Positions 25,787 through 34,328 of a DNA stretch of 64,000 nt are shown here, one piece after another. Source of the DNA: Arthrobacter sp. S41. GTDB taxonomy: Bacteria > Actinomycetota > Actinomycetes > Actinomycetales > Micrococcaceae. The notes beneath the pieces were generated by a model that was not told where the DNA came from, did not search any database, and saw only the letters and a program-made list of their open reading frames with translations. Position 1 is the first letter of the stretch; every line of letters starts with the position of its first letter. Where the stretch lies: positions 186,001 through 250,000 of the forward strand of contig NZ_SIHY01000001.1 in assembly GCF_004320535.1 (NCBI RefSeq). Reading direction: 5' to 3'. A program made the position numbers and the translations under genes.

Positions 25787-27127
25787 ATGTCATCCACAGT
25801 CACTCGCACCCAGGAAGAGCGTCGCGTTCTCGCCGGCACTCTCGTGGGAACCACCATTGAGTGGTATGACTTTTTCATCTTTGCACAACTCACCGCAACA
25901 CTTCTGACCCCGCTATTCCTCGCACCGCTCGGTGCATCAAATCCTGGACTAGCTCAGATTCTTTCCTTCGCAATGATCGGAATCTCGTTCTTCTTCCGCC
26001 CACTGGGTGCGGTGGTAGCAGGTCATTTGGGGGACCGCTACGGACGCAAGAGAATTCTTGTCCTCACCCTGATTCTTATGGGTGTGGCCACCGCATTGAT
26101 TGGCTTGCTGCCAACCTATGCATCCATTGGCATTGCAGCACCAATCCTCTTGGTGCTTCTTCGCGTTATTCAGGGATTCTCGGCCGGCGGTGAATGGGGC
26201 GGTGCGGCTTTGATGGCCGTGGAGCACGCTCCCAAGAATCGTCGCGGATACTTCGGTTCCTTCCCGCAGATCGGTGTGCCAATTGGCATGATCTTGGCTA
26301 CCGGTTTGCTCTACATTCTTCGAATTTCCATGTCTCCCGAAGCCTTCGGGGCTTGGGGCTGGCGCATCCCATTCCTACTCTCGGTCGTACTTGTTCTTGT
26401 GGGCTACGTGATCCGCCGAGCTGTGGAAGAATCCCCAGTGTTTAAGCAGCTGGCCCTACGCAAAGCTGCCGAGCACACGCCGCTTCGCGAGCTGATGGCA
26501 AAAAACACCAAGCAGGTAATCCAGGCCGCGCTGATCTTTATTTCCAACAATGCCGCTGGATATTTGGTGATCGCGTTCTTCATTTCCTACACCACTGCAG
26601 TGCTCAAAATGCCAGTGGCGCCGGTGCTCTTGGCAACCACTATCGGTTCGGTTGGCTGGCTGATCTTCACCTTGGTTGGCGGTTGGCTCTCCGACGTGAT
26701 CGGACGCCGAGCAACCTTCGTGATTGGCTACGGTCTGGTGTTTGTTTGGATGATTCCAATGTTCATGCTCGTTGATACGGGAAATATCGTGCTGTACACG
26801 GTAGCAATCTTCGTTCTAACCGTCGGATTGGGACTGTCCTACGGACCTCAGTCGGCCATGTACGCCGAAATGTTCCCTGCACATGTGCGTTACTCAGGCA
26901 TCTCGATTGGCTACGCACTCGGCGCTATTCTTGGCGGCGCTTTTGCTGCCACCGTGGCGCAGATTTTGCTCGAAACGACCAAGTCATCCATCTCCATCGC
27001 TATCTACATTATGGTTCTGACGGTCATCTCGGTCGGTGCCGTATTGTGGGCCGGCGAGACGCGTGGCCGAAACCTGAATGTGGAAGAGGTTGAGGGAACT
27101 TCCGCTGATCTGGAAGGCGCGCTCTAG
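25787..27127 (+). CDS. MFS transporter, metabolite:H+ symporter (MHS) family
   Basis: 446 residues with twelve predicted helices. The N-terminal GTTIEWYDFFIFAQL is the hallmark of the MHS family (citrate, alpha-ketoglutarate, proline/betaine and shikimate carriers), followed by motif A GHLGDRYGRKRIL. Inner-membrane proton symporter importing an organic acid or zwitterion. AAGGGG precedes the ATG. Divergent from the IclR regulator, so probably induced by its own substrate. A terminator follows directly. Confidence 0.92.
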   Translation: MSSTVTRTQEERRVLAGTLVGTTIEWYDFFIFAQLTATLLTPLFLAPLGASNPGLAQILSFAMIGISFFFRPLGAVVAGHLGDRYGRKRILVLTLILMGVATALIGLLPTYASIGIAAPILLVLLRVIQGFSAGGEWGGAALMAVEHAPKNRRGYFGSFPQIGVPIGMILATGLLYILRISMSPEAFGAWGWRIPFLLSVVLVLVGYVIRRAVEESPVFKQLALRKAAEHTPLRELMAKNTKQVIQAALIFISNNAAGYLVIAFFISYTTAVLKMPVAPVLLATTIGSVGWLIFTLVGGWLSDVIGRRATFVIGYGLVFVWMIPMFMLVDTGNIVLYTVAIFVLTVGLGLSYGPQSAMYAEMFPAHVRYSGISIGYALGAILGGAFAATVAQILLETTKSSISIAIYIMVLTVISVGAVLWAGETRGRNLNVEEVEGTSADLEGAL

Positions 27128-27143
27128 AAGACACTGAACGACA

Positions 27144-27198
27144 AACTGCCCGGGTAGCGGCTGGATCTCATTCCAGTTGTTACTCGGGCAGTTTTTTG
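27144..27198 (+). terminator. Terminator after MHS transporter
   Basis: 13-bp stem with one mismatch (27144-27156 with 27181-27193 region), inner CTGGA/TCCAG pairing, then TTTTTT. Also lies at the end of the convergent LacI-family gene. Confidence 0.85.
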
Positions 27199-27248
27199 TA
27201 CTATCGACTTCAGAAGAATTACTTACCGTAGCTCCAGGTACGAACAAG

Positions 27249-28262
27249 CTAAGAAGTAGGCTGCGGCTTCATGGTTGAGGAGCGTACAACCAGACGGTGC
27301 TCCAGTTCATGAGCTGCCGCCGGCTCCTGACCGCGAATGGCCCGAAGCAACATCGCGACAGCAAGATTTCCCTGTTCATGTGGACGCTGCTCGACGGTAG
27401 TTAGACCAAACATCTCAGCGAGGTCATGGTTATCCACGCCAATCACTGATAGATCATGGGGGACCTGCAACCCCAGATCACGGGCCGCGAGTATGGCACC
27501 GATGGCCATTTCATCACTGGCGGCTAACACTGCCGTCGGGCGAGCAGCCGGGCTGCCGAGCAATTGTTTGGCAATCGTGTAGGCGTGCGGCATGGTGAAG
27601 TCTGCACCAACACACAAAGAATCGTCTACGGGAATTCCAGCATCTTTCAGTGCGCTTTCATAACCGGTGCGTCTATGGCTGGGGACCCTGAAGTCAACGT
27701 CGGTTTCTTCATTGCCACCAATAAATCCAATACGTTCATGGCCTAAAGCAATTAGATGCTGAGTGGCCAATGCGGAGATACCTTCATCATCAACATGCAA
27801 AGTCGGAACACCGGGAAGCGGTCCACCGACTCCAACCAAAGGCTTATCCAAGGCGTGTAGCGCCTGGACTTCTTCAGTATCCAATTCAACGTTGACCGCG
27901 ATCACCGCATCCACACGCTGACGGAGTAGGAAGTCCGAGAAGATCTTTTCGCGTTGTGCCCGGTCTTTGGTCAGCTGATACAGCGTGGTGTCATAACCTT
28001 CGTTCATCAGTGAGCTGGTAATGCCTTCCAGCACGCTGGCGTAGAACCAGTGATTGATGACCGGAACTAAGACTCCGATATTTCGGGTGCGTCCTGAGGC
28101 GAGGCCAGACGCCGAGGACGAAACTACATATCCCAGTTCCGCGGCAGCATGTTGCACTGCCTCTTGCGCGGAGGACGAGACGGAGCCGCGTCCCGATAAG
28201 GCGCGAGAGACGGTCGCGATAGAGACTCCGGCCGCTTCAGCGACATCTTTAATCCCTGCCAC
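27249..28262 (-). CDS. LacI-family transcriptional regulator of alpha-glucoside locus
   Basis: 337 residues. N-terminal HTH (IKDVAEAAGVSIATVSRALSGRGSVS, about 4-28) with the hinge, then a periplasmic-binding-protein-like effector domain (NIGVLVPVINHWFYASVLEGI, ERIGFIGGNE, SVIGVDNHDLAEMFGLTTVEQ). GGAAGG precedes the ATG. It follows the GH13 gene on the same strand and faces malEFG across it, so it most likely represses both the GH13 gene and malEFG through the two TGNAANCGNTTNCA operators at about 30.1 and 30.2 kb. No such box is seen at its own 5' end. Confidence 0.93.
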   Translation of the reverse strand: MAGIKDVAEAAGVSIATVSRALSGRGSVSSSAQEAVQHAAAELGYVVSSSASGLASGRTRNIGVLVPVINHWFYASVLEGITSSLMNEGYDTTLYQLTKDRAQREKIFSDFLLRQRVDAVIAVNVELDTEEVQALHALDKPLVGVGGPLPGVPTLHVDDEGISALATQHLIALGHERIGFIGGNEETDVDFRVPSHRRTGYESALKDAGIPVDDSLCVGADFTMPHAYTIAKQLLGSPAARPTAVLAASDEMAIGAILAARDLGLQVPHDLSVIGVDNHDLAEMFGLTTVEQRPHEQGNLAVAMLLRAIRGQEPAAAHELEHRLVVRSSTMKPQPTS

Positions 28263-28284
28263 GATAAGTCCTTCCTAAGTGTTT

Positions 28285-28331
28285 GTGGCCGCGGTGGTGA
28301 TGAAGATGAAATATCTCCAGACCGCGGCCAC
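28285..28331. terminator. Inverted repeat between GH13 and LacI genes
   Basis: GTGGCCGCGGT (28285-28295) and ACCGCGGCCAC (28321-28331), perfect 11-bp arms with 25-base spacer. On the minus strand it lies after the GH13 stop and before lacI, without a T-run, so it may only dampen read-through. Confidence 0.55.
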
Positions 28332-28380
28332 TTTTCAACAGTACCGGTGCTCTCAATAGAACAAGCACCATGTGACCTTA

Positions 28381-30069
28381 CTAAGGCAGCAAGAACCAGA
28401 TGGTGGTTTCCGCAGGGATGCTCCCGTTCTCCGCATCCGTTGCAGGCTGACTGCGCACTAGTTCTTGCGCGCCATTTGCCAGCTGCCCAAGATCCAACGG
28501 TGACTGACCGAAGTTGGCTATCGCCAGGATCTTGCCGTTGGTAAATGCCAACAGATCTGGCTGTTCATCGGTGACCCAGGTCAGCTGACCCGCACCTAGG
28601 TTGTGCGTCTTGCGTAGCTCCAGTAGCTTTCGGTACAGGCTCAGCGTGGAATCGGGATCATCACGTTGGACCGAGCGAGCGAAAGACGCCCACTGGGCAG
28701 GCTGAGGCAACCAGCTTTCGCCGTTGTCGCTAAACCCGAACGAGGCTCCCTCGGCTTCCCATGGCAAAGGAACTCGACAACCATCACGGCCGTAGCGTTC
28801 CTTGTTGGTGCGGAACCAAGTCGGGTCCTGGCGTGCTTCGTCGGGCAGATCGATTGCTTCCGGAAGACCTAACTCCTCACCCTGATAAAGGTAGGCGCCA
28901 CCGGGTAGGGCAAGCATGAGCGCGGTTGAAGAACGTGCACGGCGCAGGCCGACCGCAGGATCCGGAAGGTTAGGGGTTTTTGGACCGATGCCTTCACCCT
29001 GAGGATTTTCGTCCGTTAGTGCCAAGCGGGTGGCATGACGGACCACGTCATGGTTGGACAATACCCAGGTGCTTGGTGCTCCGACCGCGCCAAATTCTTT
29101 CAGCGACTCATCGACGGTTTCGCGGATCTGCTGCGCGTCGTAGTCGCAAGACAGGTACGGGAAGTTGAATGCCTGATGCATCTCATCTGGGCGAACCCAC
29201 TTGGCCATCAGCGAGAGTGGATTAACCCAAGCTTCTGCACACAAGACACGCTCACCGTCATATTCATCGATGACCTTGCGCCAGTCGCGGTAGATCTCGT
29301 GAACACCATCCTGACCCCACCATGGTGCAAGTTCTTCGGTGCCGCCCATGGAAGCTGCCATCGGATTCGGGGTGAAGTCCGGTAGGCCCTCAGCCTTGAT
29401 TAACCCGTGAGCCACATCAACGCGGAAGCCATCGGTGCCACGATCTAACCAGAAGCGAAGGACATCGCGGAACATAGCCCGAACTTCCTCATTCTTCCAA
29501 TTAAAGTCGGGCTGCGAAGAATCAAAAACGTGGAGGTAGGACTGGCCTACACTTCCGTCTGGGTTAGTGGTGGCGTTCCACATAGGTCCACCAAAGACCG
29601 ATTCCCAGTTATTTGGAAGGCCCGTTTCCGGGGCGTCCTGGAACATAAAGCGATCTCGCTCGGGGGAGCCGGGAGCTGCCGCAAGGGCTTCTTGGAACCA
29701 TGGGTGCTGATCAGAGCAGTGGTTAGGAACAAGGTCAACAATGACCTTCAAGCCTAACGAATGCGCCTTCGCCACCATTGCGTCATAGTCCTGAAGGGTA
29801 CCGAATAACGGGTCTACATCGCAGTAGTTGGAGACGTCGTAGCCGGCGTCCTTCTGCGGAGACGAGAAGAAAGGTGAGAGCCAGATGGCGTCAACAGAAA
29901 GTTCTGCGATGCTTTCTAGCCGTTGCGTAATGCCCTTTAGGTCGCCCATGCCATCCGAATTGGAATCAGCAAAGGAGCGAGGGTAAATCTGATAGATCAC
30001 CGAGGAGCGCCACCACTGCGCATCTTTGGATTCAGCGAGGTTTTCAACGTCGGTACGTGTTTGAGTCAT
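28381..30069 (-). CDS. GH13 alpha-glucosidase (alpha-amylase family)
   Basis: 562 residues from the chosen start. (beta/alpha)8 glycoside hydrolase: VIYQIYPRSFADSNSDGMGDL (conserved region near 24-44), DLVPNHCSD (region I, 112-120), GFRVDVAHG with nucleophile Asp218, CAEAW with acid/base Glu279, and SNHDVVRH with His340-Asp341. No signal peptide, so it acts in the cytoplasm on imported alpha-glucosides such as maltose, isomaltose or sucrose-type sugars. The start is set at ATG 30067-30069: the longer frame to 30114 would put the LacI operator inside the coding region. Divergent from malEFG and followed by its regulator gene. Confidence 0.93.
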   Translation of the reverse strand: MTQTRTDVENLAESKDAQWWRSSVIYQIYPRSFADSNSDGMGDLKGITQRLESIAELSVDAIWLSPFFSSPQKDAGYDVSNYCDVDPLFGTLQDYDAMVAKAHSLGLKVIVDLVPNHCSDQHPWFQEALAAAPGSPERDRFMFQDAPETGLPNNWESVFGGPMWNATTNPDGSVGQSYLHVFDSSQPDFNWKNEEVRAMFRDVLRFWLDRGTDGFRVDVAHGLIKAEGLPDFTPNPMAASMGGTEELAPWWGQDGVHEIYRDWRKVIDEYDGERVLCAEAWVNPLSLMAKWVRPDEMHQAFNFPYLSCDYDAQQIRETVDESLKEFGAVGAPSTWVLSNHDVVRHATRLALTDENPQGEGIGPKTPNLPDPAVGLRRARSSTALMLALPGGAYLYQGEELGLPEAIDLPDEARQDPTWFRTNKERYGRDGCRVPLPWEAEGASFGFSDNGESWLPQPAQWASFARSVQRDDPDSTLSLYRKLLELRKTHNLGAGQLTWVTDEQPDLLAFTNGKILAIANFGQSPLDLGQLANGAQELVRSQPATDAENGSIPAETTIWFLLP

Positions 30070-30099
30070 GACGGTAACGATAATAGATGACGACTTGAT

Positions 30100-30113
30100 T
30101 GTAAACGCTTGCA
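30100..30113. promoter_or_regulatory. LacI-family operator O1
   Basis: TGTAAACGCTTGCA fits TGNAANCGNTTNCA at every fixed position. 31 bases upstream of the GH13 ATG, in position to block its promoter. Confidence 0.8.
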
Positions 30114-30222
30114 TTCTTGCTTTTCATGAATAACGTCCGCTGAGCGCCAGTATCTGTCTACTTTGCCTAAGAATCGGATTTTTTATCTTTTGTCTTGCCA
30201 AGTCTCGTGATCTGTGCCACTC

Positions 30223-30236
30223 TGGAAACGCTTACA
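30223..30236. promoter_or_regulatory. LacI-family operator O2
   Basis: TGGAAACGCTTACA also fits TGNAANCGNTTNCA exactly. It lies about 100 bases upstream of malE and 123 bases from O1, so both divergent promoters can be covered by one regulator, possibly with DNA looping. Confidence 0.8.
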
Positions 30237-30334
30237 AATTATGCGCACTCGCATTTTTAGACTTCACCGGCGGCTCTGCGGAAAACCGTAACGTCACCGG
30301 CCCATCGGACAAAGTTGTCACGAAAGGACATTCC

Positions 30335-31600
30335 ATGAAGGTGAACAAACACCCTTGGCTACTTGGCGGAGCATTGACTGCAATTGCAGCTCTATCACTG
30401 ACTGCTTGCGGCGGGTCCGGTTCAACAACCCAACCATCCTCTAGCCCTGCTGCCGCAGAATCCTCACCAGCTGCCGCCTCCGGTGGATCGCTAACCGTTT
30501 GGGTTGACGCAAACCGTCAGCCAGTGCTCAAAGAAGCAGCCGCCGACTTCGAGAAGCAGTCCGGCGTCAAAGTGAAATTGGTCGTCAAGGACTTCTCCAA
30601 GATCCAGGAAGACTTCCTGCGTCAGGTTCCTACCGGCAAGGGCCCCGACATCACCATCGGCGCCCACGACTGGTTGGGCAACCTGGTCAACAACGGTGTA
30701 GTTCAGCCAGTTGAGCTGGGGGACAAGGCTGGTGACTTCCAAGAAGTTTCCGTCGACGCCATGAGCTACGAAGGCAAGAGCTACGGCGTGCCATATGCCA
30801 CCGAAAACTTGGCCCTACTGCGCAACGCAGACCTGGTCAAGGAAGCCCCAAAAACCTTTGACGACATGATCGCTGCTGGCAAAAAGGCAGACACCAAGTT
30901 CCCATTCCTGGTGCAGGTCACCGAAGTGGGCGACCCATTCCACGCCTACCCATTCCAGACTTCGTTTGGCGCTCCAGTCTTCGGAACCGATGACACCGGT
31001 GCGTACGACCCGAAGGACCTGCAGATTGGTAACGAGGGTGGCGTTGAATTCGCCAAGTGGCTGGCAGAGCAGGGTGAGGCTGGAACTCTAAAGACCAGCA
31101 TCGACGCTGACATTGCCAAGGAAAAGTTCGCCTCGGGCGACTCACCATTCCTCTTGACTGGTCCATGGAACGTGGAAGCGGCCGAAAAGGGAAAGATCAA
31201 CCTAGCTATTGATCCAATCCCAAGTGCCGGTGGAGAAGAAGCGCAGCCATTTGTTGCCGTTCAGGGCTTCTTCGTCTCATCGAAGACCGAAAACTTGCTG
31301 GCAGCTACTGAGTTCCTGACCAACTACATCGGTACCGAAGAAGTTCAGACCGAGCTGTACGAAGTTGGCAACCGTCCACCTGCAAATAAGGCAGCATTCG
31401 AAGCCGCCAAGTCTGACAAGACGATCGCCGCCTTCGGCGAAGTAGGCGCCAACGGTGTTCCAATGCCAAACGTTCCAGAGATGGCAGCGGTATGGGAATA
31501 CTGGGGTGTTGCTGAAGCTGAAATCATCACTGGCAAGGCCGACCCAACCAAGCGTTGGAAGAAGATGACCGAAGATATCGAAAAGGCCATCAACAAGTAG
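30335..31600 (+). CDS. malE: Maltose/alpha-glucoside ABC transporter substrate-binding lipoprotein
   Basis: 421 residues. Lipoprotein signal with lipobox LTAC (Cys25) and a Ser/Ala/Pro-rich spacer, then a cluster-B binding protein resembling MalE: GSLTVWVDANRQPVLKEAA, KGPDITIGAHDWLGNLVNNG, GVPYATENLALLRN, FLLTGPWNVEAAEKGKINLAIDPIPS, and a C-terminal AFGEVGANGVPMPNVPEM segment like that of E. coli maltose-binding protein. Anchored outside the membrane; delivers sugar to MalFG. AAAGGA precedes the ATG. A hairpin after the stop probably allows higher malE expression than malF. Confidence 0.93.
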   Translation: MKVNKHPWLLGGALTAIAALSLTACGGSGSTTQPSSSPAAAESSPAAASGGSLTVWVDANRQPVLKEAAADFEKQSGVKVKLVVKDFSKIQEDFLRQVPTGKGPDITIGAHDWLGNLVNNGVVQPVELGDKAGDFQEVSVDAMSYEGKSYGVPYATENLALLRNADLVKEAPKTFDDMIAAGKKADTKFPFLVQVTEVGDPFHAYPFQTSFGAPVFGTDDTGAYDPKDLQIGNEGGVEFAKWLAEQGEAGTLKTSIDADIAKEKFASGDSPFLLTGPWNVEAAEKGKINLAIDPIPSAGGEEAQPFVAVQGFFVSSKTENLLAATEFLTNYIGTEEVQTELYEVGNRPPANKAAFEAAKSDKTIAAFGEVGANGVPMPNVPEMAAVWEYWGVAEAEIITGKADPTKRWKKMTEDIEKAINK

Positions 31601-31628
31601 GCTCGCCTGCTCAAAGTAGTACCGATAA

Positions 31629-31666
31629 CGCTGGAGCCGGAACGGCCATCGCCGCCGGCTCCGGCG
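31629..31666 (+). other. Intercistronic hairpin between malE and malF
   Basis: 12-bp stem with one G-U pair (31629-31640 with 31655-31666), 14-base loop, no T-run. Position after a binding-protein gene is typical of RNA-stabilising or partial-termination hairpins that raise the binding protein over the permeases. Confidence 0.65.
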
Positions 31667-31717
31667 TCTATCTCCGGCCAGCACTGAACGAATTTTAATG
31701 ACAGGCACATCTGGAAG

Positions 31718-33313
31718 ATGACTATGACAGCCCCTGAGGCACCACCGAACAGTACTGAGGATCCCAAGCGTAAGCTGTCCCCAGCTGCACAACGCTTCGC
31801 TCATGCATCAAGCACGAGCCTAGGCTCAACGCTAATCAAGATCATTTTGGTCGCACTTGTTGATGCGACGGCGCTCTTTGCAATTTTCACTGCTATCGGC
31901 CGTGAAGCATGGTTGATTGCCTCAGTCATCGCAGTGATCACTGTGGTGATCAATGTTGTCTACTTCAAAAAGGGTTGGCTTCCTGCAAAGTACTTGCTTC
32001 CGGGCACCATCTTCTTGCTTATCTTCCAAGTTTTTGTCATTGGTTATACCGGCTATATTGCGTTCACCAACTACGGCTCCGGGCACAACTCGGATAAAGC
32101 CGACGCGGTGTCTTCACTCTTGCAGTCCAACCAGGAACGCGTTGCTGGATCACCTGGCTACCCTGTCACGATGTACAACGGTGCTGACGGTCTGGCCATG
32201 GTTATCGAACGTGACGGCCAACAGCTACTAGGCGACGTGGACGACGCCTTTGCACCGGTTGATCCGGCCAGCCTAGAAAACTACACACAGCTAAAATTCG
32301 CTGATCTTTTGGGCCGCCAAGAGGAAGTGACCTCACTGAAGGTCGCACTGAGCGATGATCCAGCTGAAGGCACCCTGCGCACCAGCGACGGACGAACCGC
32401 CTACCAGTACACCTCATCACTGAGCTACGACAGCAATGCTGACACGATGACGGATCAGAAAACGGGCACCGTCTACAAAGACACTGGCGTGGGCGCGTTC
32501 ACCGCAGAGGACGGTTCGCAGCTGATGCCGGGCTGGTCCATCAATGTGGGCTTTGATAACTTCACCCGTGCCTTCACCGACTCATCCATTCGTGGCGCGC
32601 TCTTCTCGGTGACCGTATGGACCTTCGCCTTTGCGTTCCTTTCGGTAGCCTCCACCTTCTTCTTGGGACTTTTCCTGGCTATCGTCTTCAACGACATGCG
32701 AATGAGGGGGCGCAAGATTTACCGCGTCATCTCAATTCTTCCCTACGCATTCCCTGCCTTCTTGGGCGGTCTGGTCTGGGCAGGCATGTTGAACAAGGAC
32801 TTTGGCTTTGTAAACCAAGTTCTCTTTGGCGGAGCGGAAATTCCATGGCTCACCGACCCCTGGCTCGCAAAGTTCGCAGTGCTCTGGGTTAACCTGTGGC
32901 TCGGCTTCCCATACATGTTCTTGGTCTGTACCGGCGCATTGCAGTCCATCCCGCAGGAGTTATCAGAAGCTGCCACCATTGACGGTGCCAAGCCTTTGCA
33001 GATCTTCCGTCTGATCAAGTTGCCATTGTTGCTGGTCTCAGTTGCTCCGTTGTTGATCAGCTCATTTGCCTTCAACTTCAATAACTTCAACATCATCTAC
33101 ATGCTCACCGAAGGTGGTCCGCGTTTGGAAGACGCAGGGCTGAACGTCGGCGCAACAGACATCTTGATTTCATTGGTTTATAAGGTTGCCTTCGTCGGAT
33201 CCCAACGTGATTATGGTTTGGCCAGTGCGTTCTCCATCATCATCTTCGTGATCGTTGCCATCATCTCAATTATCAGTTTCAAGCAGACCAAGGCACTGGA
33301 GGAGCTGAACTAA
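31718..33313 (+). CDS. malF: Maltose-type ABC transporter permease MalF
   Basis: 531 residues, long for a sugar permease and MalF-like. Three N-terminal membrane segments (about 45-130), a large external insert (about 125-280) comparable with the MalF P2 loop, then the permease core with five more helices. The EAA loop SEAATIDGAKPLQIFRLIKLP (about 405-425) docks onto the ATPase. Pairs with MalG, whose start overlaps the malF stop by one base (TAATG). No ATPase gene is present in the locus, so a shared MsmK/MalK-type ATPase from elsewhere is expected. Confidence 0.93.
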   Translation: MTMTAPEAPPNSTEDPKRKLSPAAQRFAHASSTSLGSTLIKIILVALVDATALFAIFTAIGREAWLIASVIAVITVVINVVYFKKGWLPAKYLLPGTIFLLIFQVFVIGYTGYIAFTNYGSGHNSDKADAVSSLLQSNQERVAGSPGYPVTMYNGADGLAMVIERDGQQLLGDVDDAFAPVDPASLENYTQLKFADLLGRQEEVTSLKVALSDDPAEGTLRTSDGRTAYQYTSSLSYDSNADTMTDQKTGTVYKDTGVGAFTAEDGSQLMPGWSINVGFDNFTRAFTDSSIRGALFSVTVWTFAFAFLSVASTFFLGLFLAIVFNDMRMRGRKIYRVISILPYAFPAFLGGLVWAGMLNKDFGFVNQVLFGGAEIPWLTDPWLAKFAVLWVNLWLGFPYMFLVCTGALQSIPQELSEAATIDGAKPLQIFRLIKLPLLLVSVAPLLISSFAFNFNNFNIIYMLTEGGPRLEDAGLNVGATDILISLVYKVAFVGSQRDYGLASAFSIIIFVIVAIISIISFKQTKALEELN

Positions 33314-34224
33314 TGAGCGCCGACATGACATCAACACCAACTTTCCGTTCCATCCCGAAGCCCGCTCGGCGAACCTTTGGCAAGTGGTTCGCCACCACCG
33401 GATGGCGGCACCTGATTGGTGTGGCCCTGTGCATCTATGCGGCATTCCCACTGCTGTACGTACTATCCGCATCGCTGAATCCCGAGGGAACCTTGCTCTC
33501 CTCCAACGGATTCTTCAGCACCATCGGGCTACAGAGCTACATTGATCTCTTCCACAACGAGCAGCGACCCTATGCAGCCTGGTTCGCCAACACGCTGTTC
33601 ATCGGGCTAACCACGGCGGTAGCTTCGGTCTTCCTCGGAGCACTAGCTGCCTACAGCTTCTCGCGTATGCGCTTCACCGGCCGGCGAGTAGGTCTGGTTA
33701 GTTTGCTCGTTGTGCAGATCTTCCCGCAGCTGCTGGCTGTAGTGGCAATCTTTATTCTGCTGACCTCCCTGGGCGATGTGTTCCCGGCCTTGGGAATTGA
33801 TAACCAGATCGCGTTGATCATGGTTTATCTTGGCGGTGCCTTGGGTGTGAATACTTACCTGATGTACGGCTTCTTCAACACCGTTCCGGTGGAAATTGAT
33901 GAAGCAGCCAAGATTGACGGTGCGAGCCATGCGCGCATTTTCTTCACGATGATTCTTCGCCTGGTTGCCCCGATTCTCGCCGTGGTGGGGCTGTTGTCCT
34001 TCATCTCTAGCACCAGCGACTTTGTTCTGGCCTCTGTCGTTCTGGTTTCTCCAGAAAAGCAGACTCTGGCCGTGGGGCTCTACTCCTATGTGTCTGAAGA
34101 ATTCACTTCCAACTGGTCGGTCTTTGCCGCCGGTGCAGTGCTTGCAGCGTTGCCGGTCATGGCATTGTTCCTGTTCTTGCAGAAGTACATTGTCGGGGGA
34201 TTGACTGCCGGCGCTGGCAAATAA
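33313..34224 (+). CDS. malG: Maltose-type ABC transporter permease MalG
   Basis: 303 residues with six predicted helices. EAA loop EIDEAAKIDGASHARIFFTMI at about 193-213. The C-terminus ends LQKYIVGGLTAGAGK, the MalG-type tail that inserts toward the substrate path in MalFGK2. Last gene of malEFG; a terminator follows 30 bases after the stop. Confidence 0.93.
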   Translation: MSADMTSTPTFRSIPKPARRTFGKWFATTGWRHLIGVALCIYAAFPLLYVLSASLNPEGTLLSSNGFFSTIGLQSYIDLFHNEQRPYAAWFANTLFIGLTTAVASVFLGALAAYSFSRMRFTGRRVGLVSLLVVQIFPQLLAVVAIFILLTSLGDVFPALGIDNQIALIMVYLGGALGVNTYLMYGFFNTVPVEIDEAAKIDGASHARIFFTMILRLVAPILAVVGLLSFISSTSDFVLASVVLVSPEKQTLAVGLYSYVSEEFTSNWSVFAAGAVLAALPVMALFLFLQKYIVGGLTAGAGK

Positions 34225-34254
34225 AGCAGGATTAGACGCTAATAACTATTGACG

Positions 34255-34290
34255 ATGCGGGGCACGCCACTGGCGTTGCCCCGCATTATT
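34255..34290 (+). terminator. Terminator after malG
   Basis: 10-bp stem ATGCGGGGCA/TGCCCCGCAT (34255-34264 with 34277-34286) extended by a bulged GCC/GGC, then TATT. Confidence 0.8.
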
Positions 34291-34328
34291 GCGCTCTAGC
34301 GCTGCCCGCTCCACGTAAAGTTAAAACC

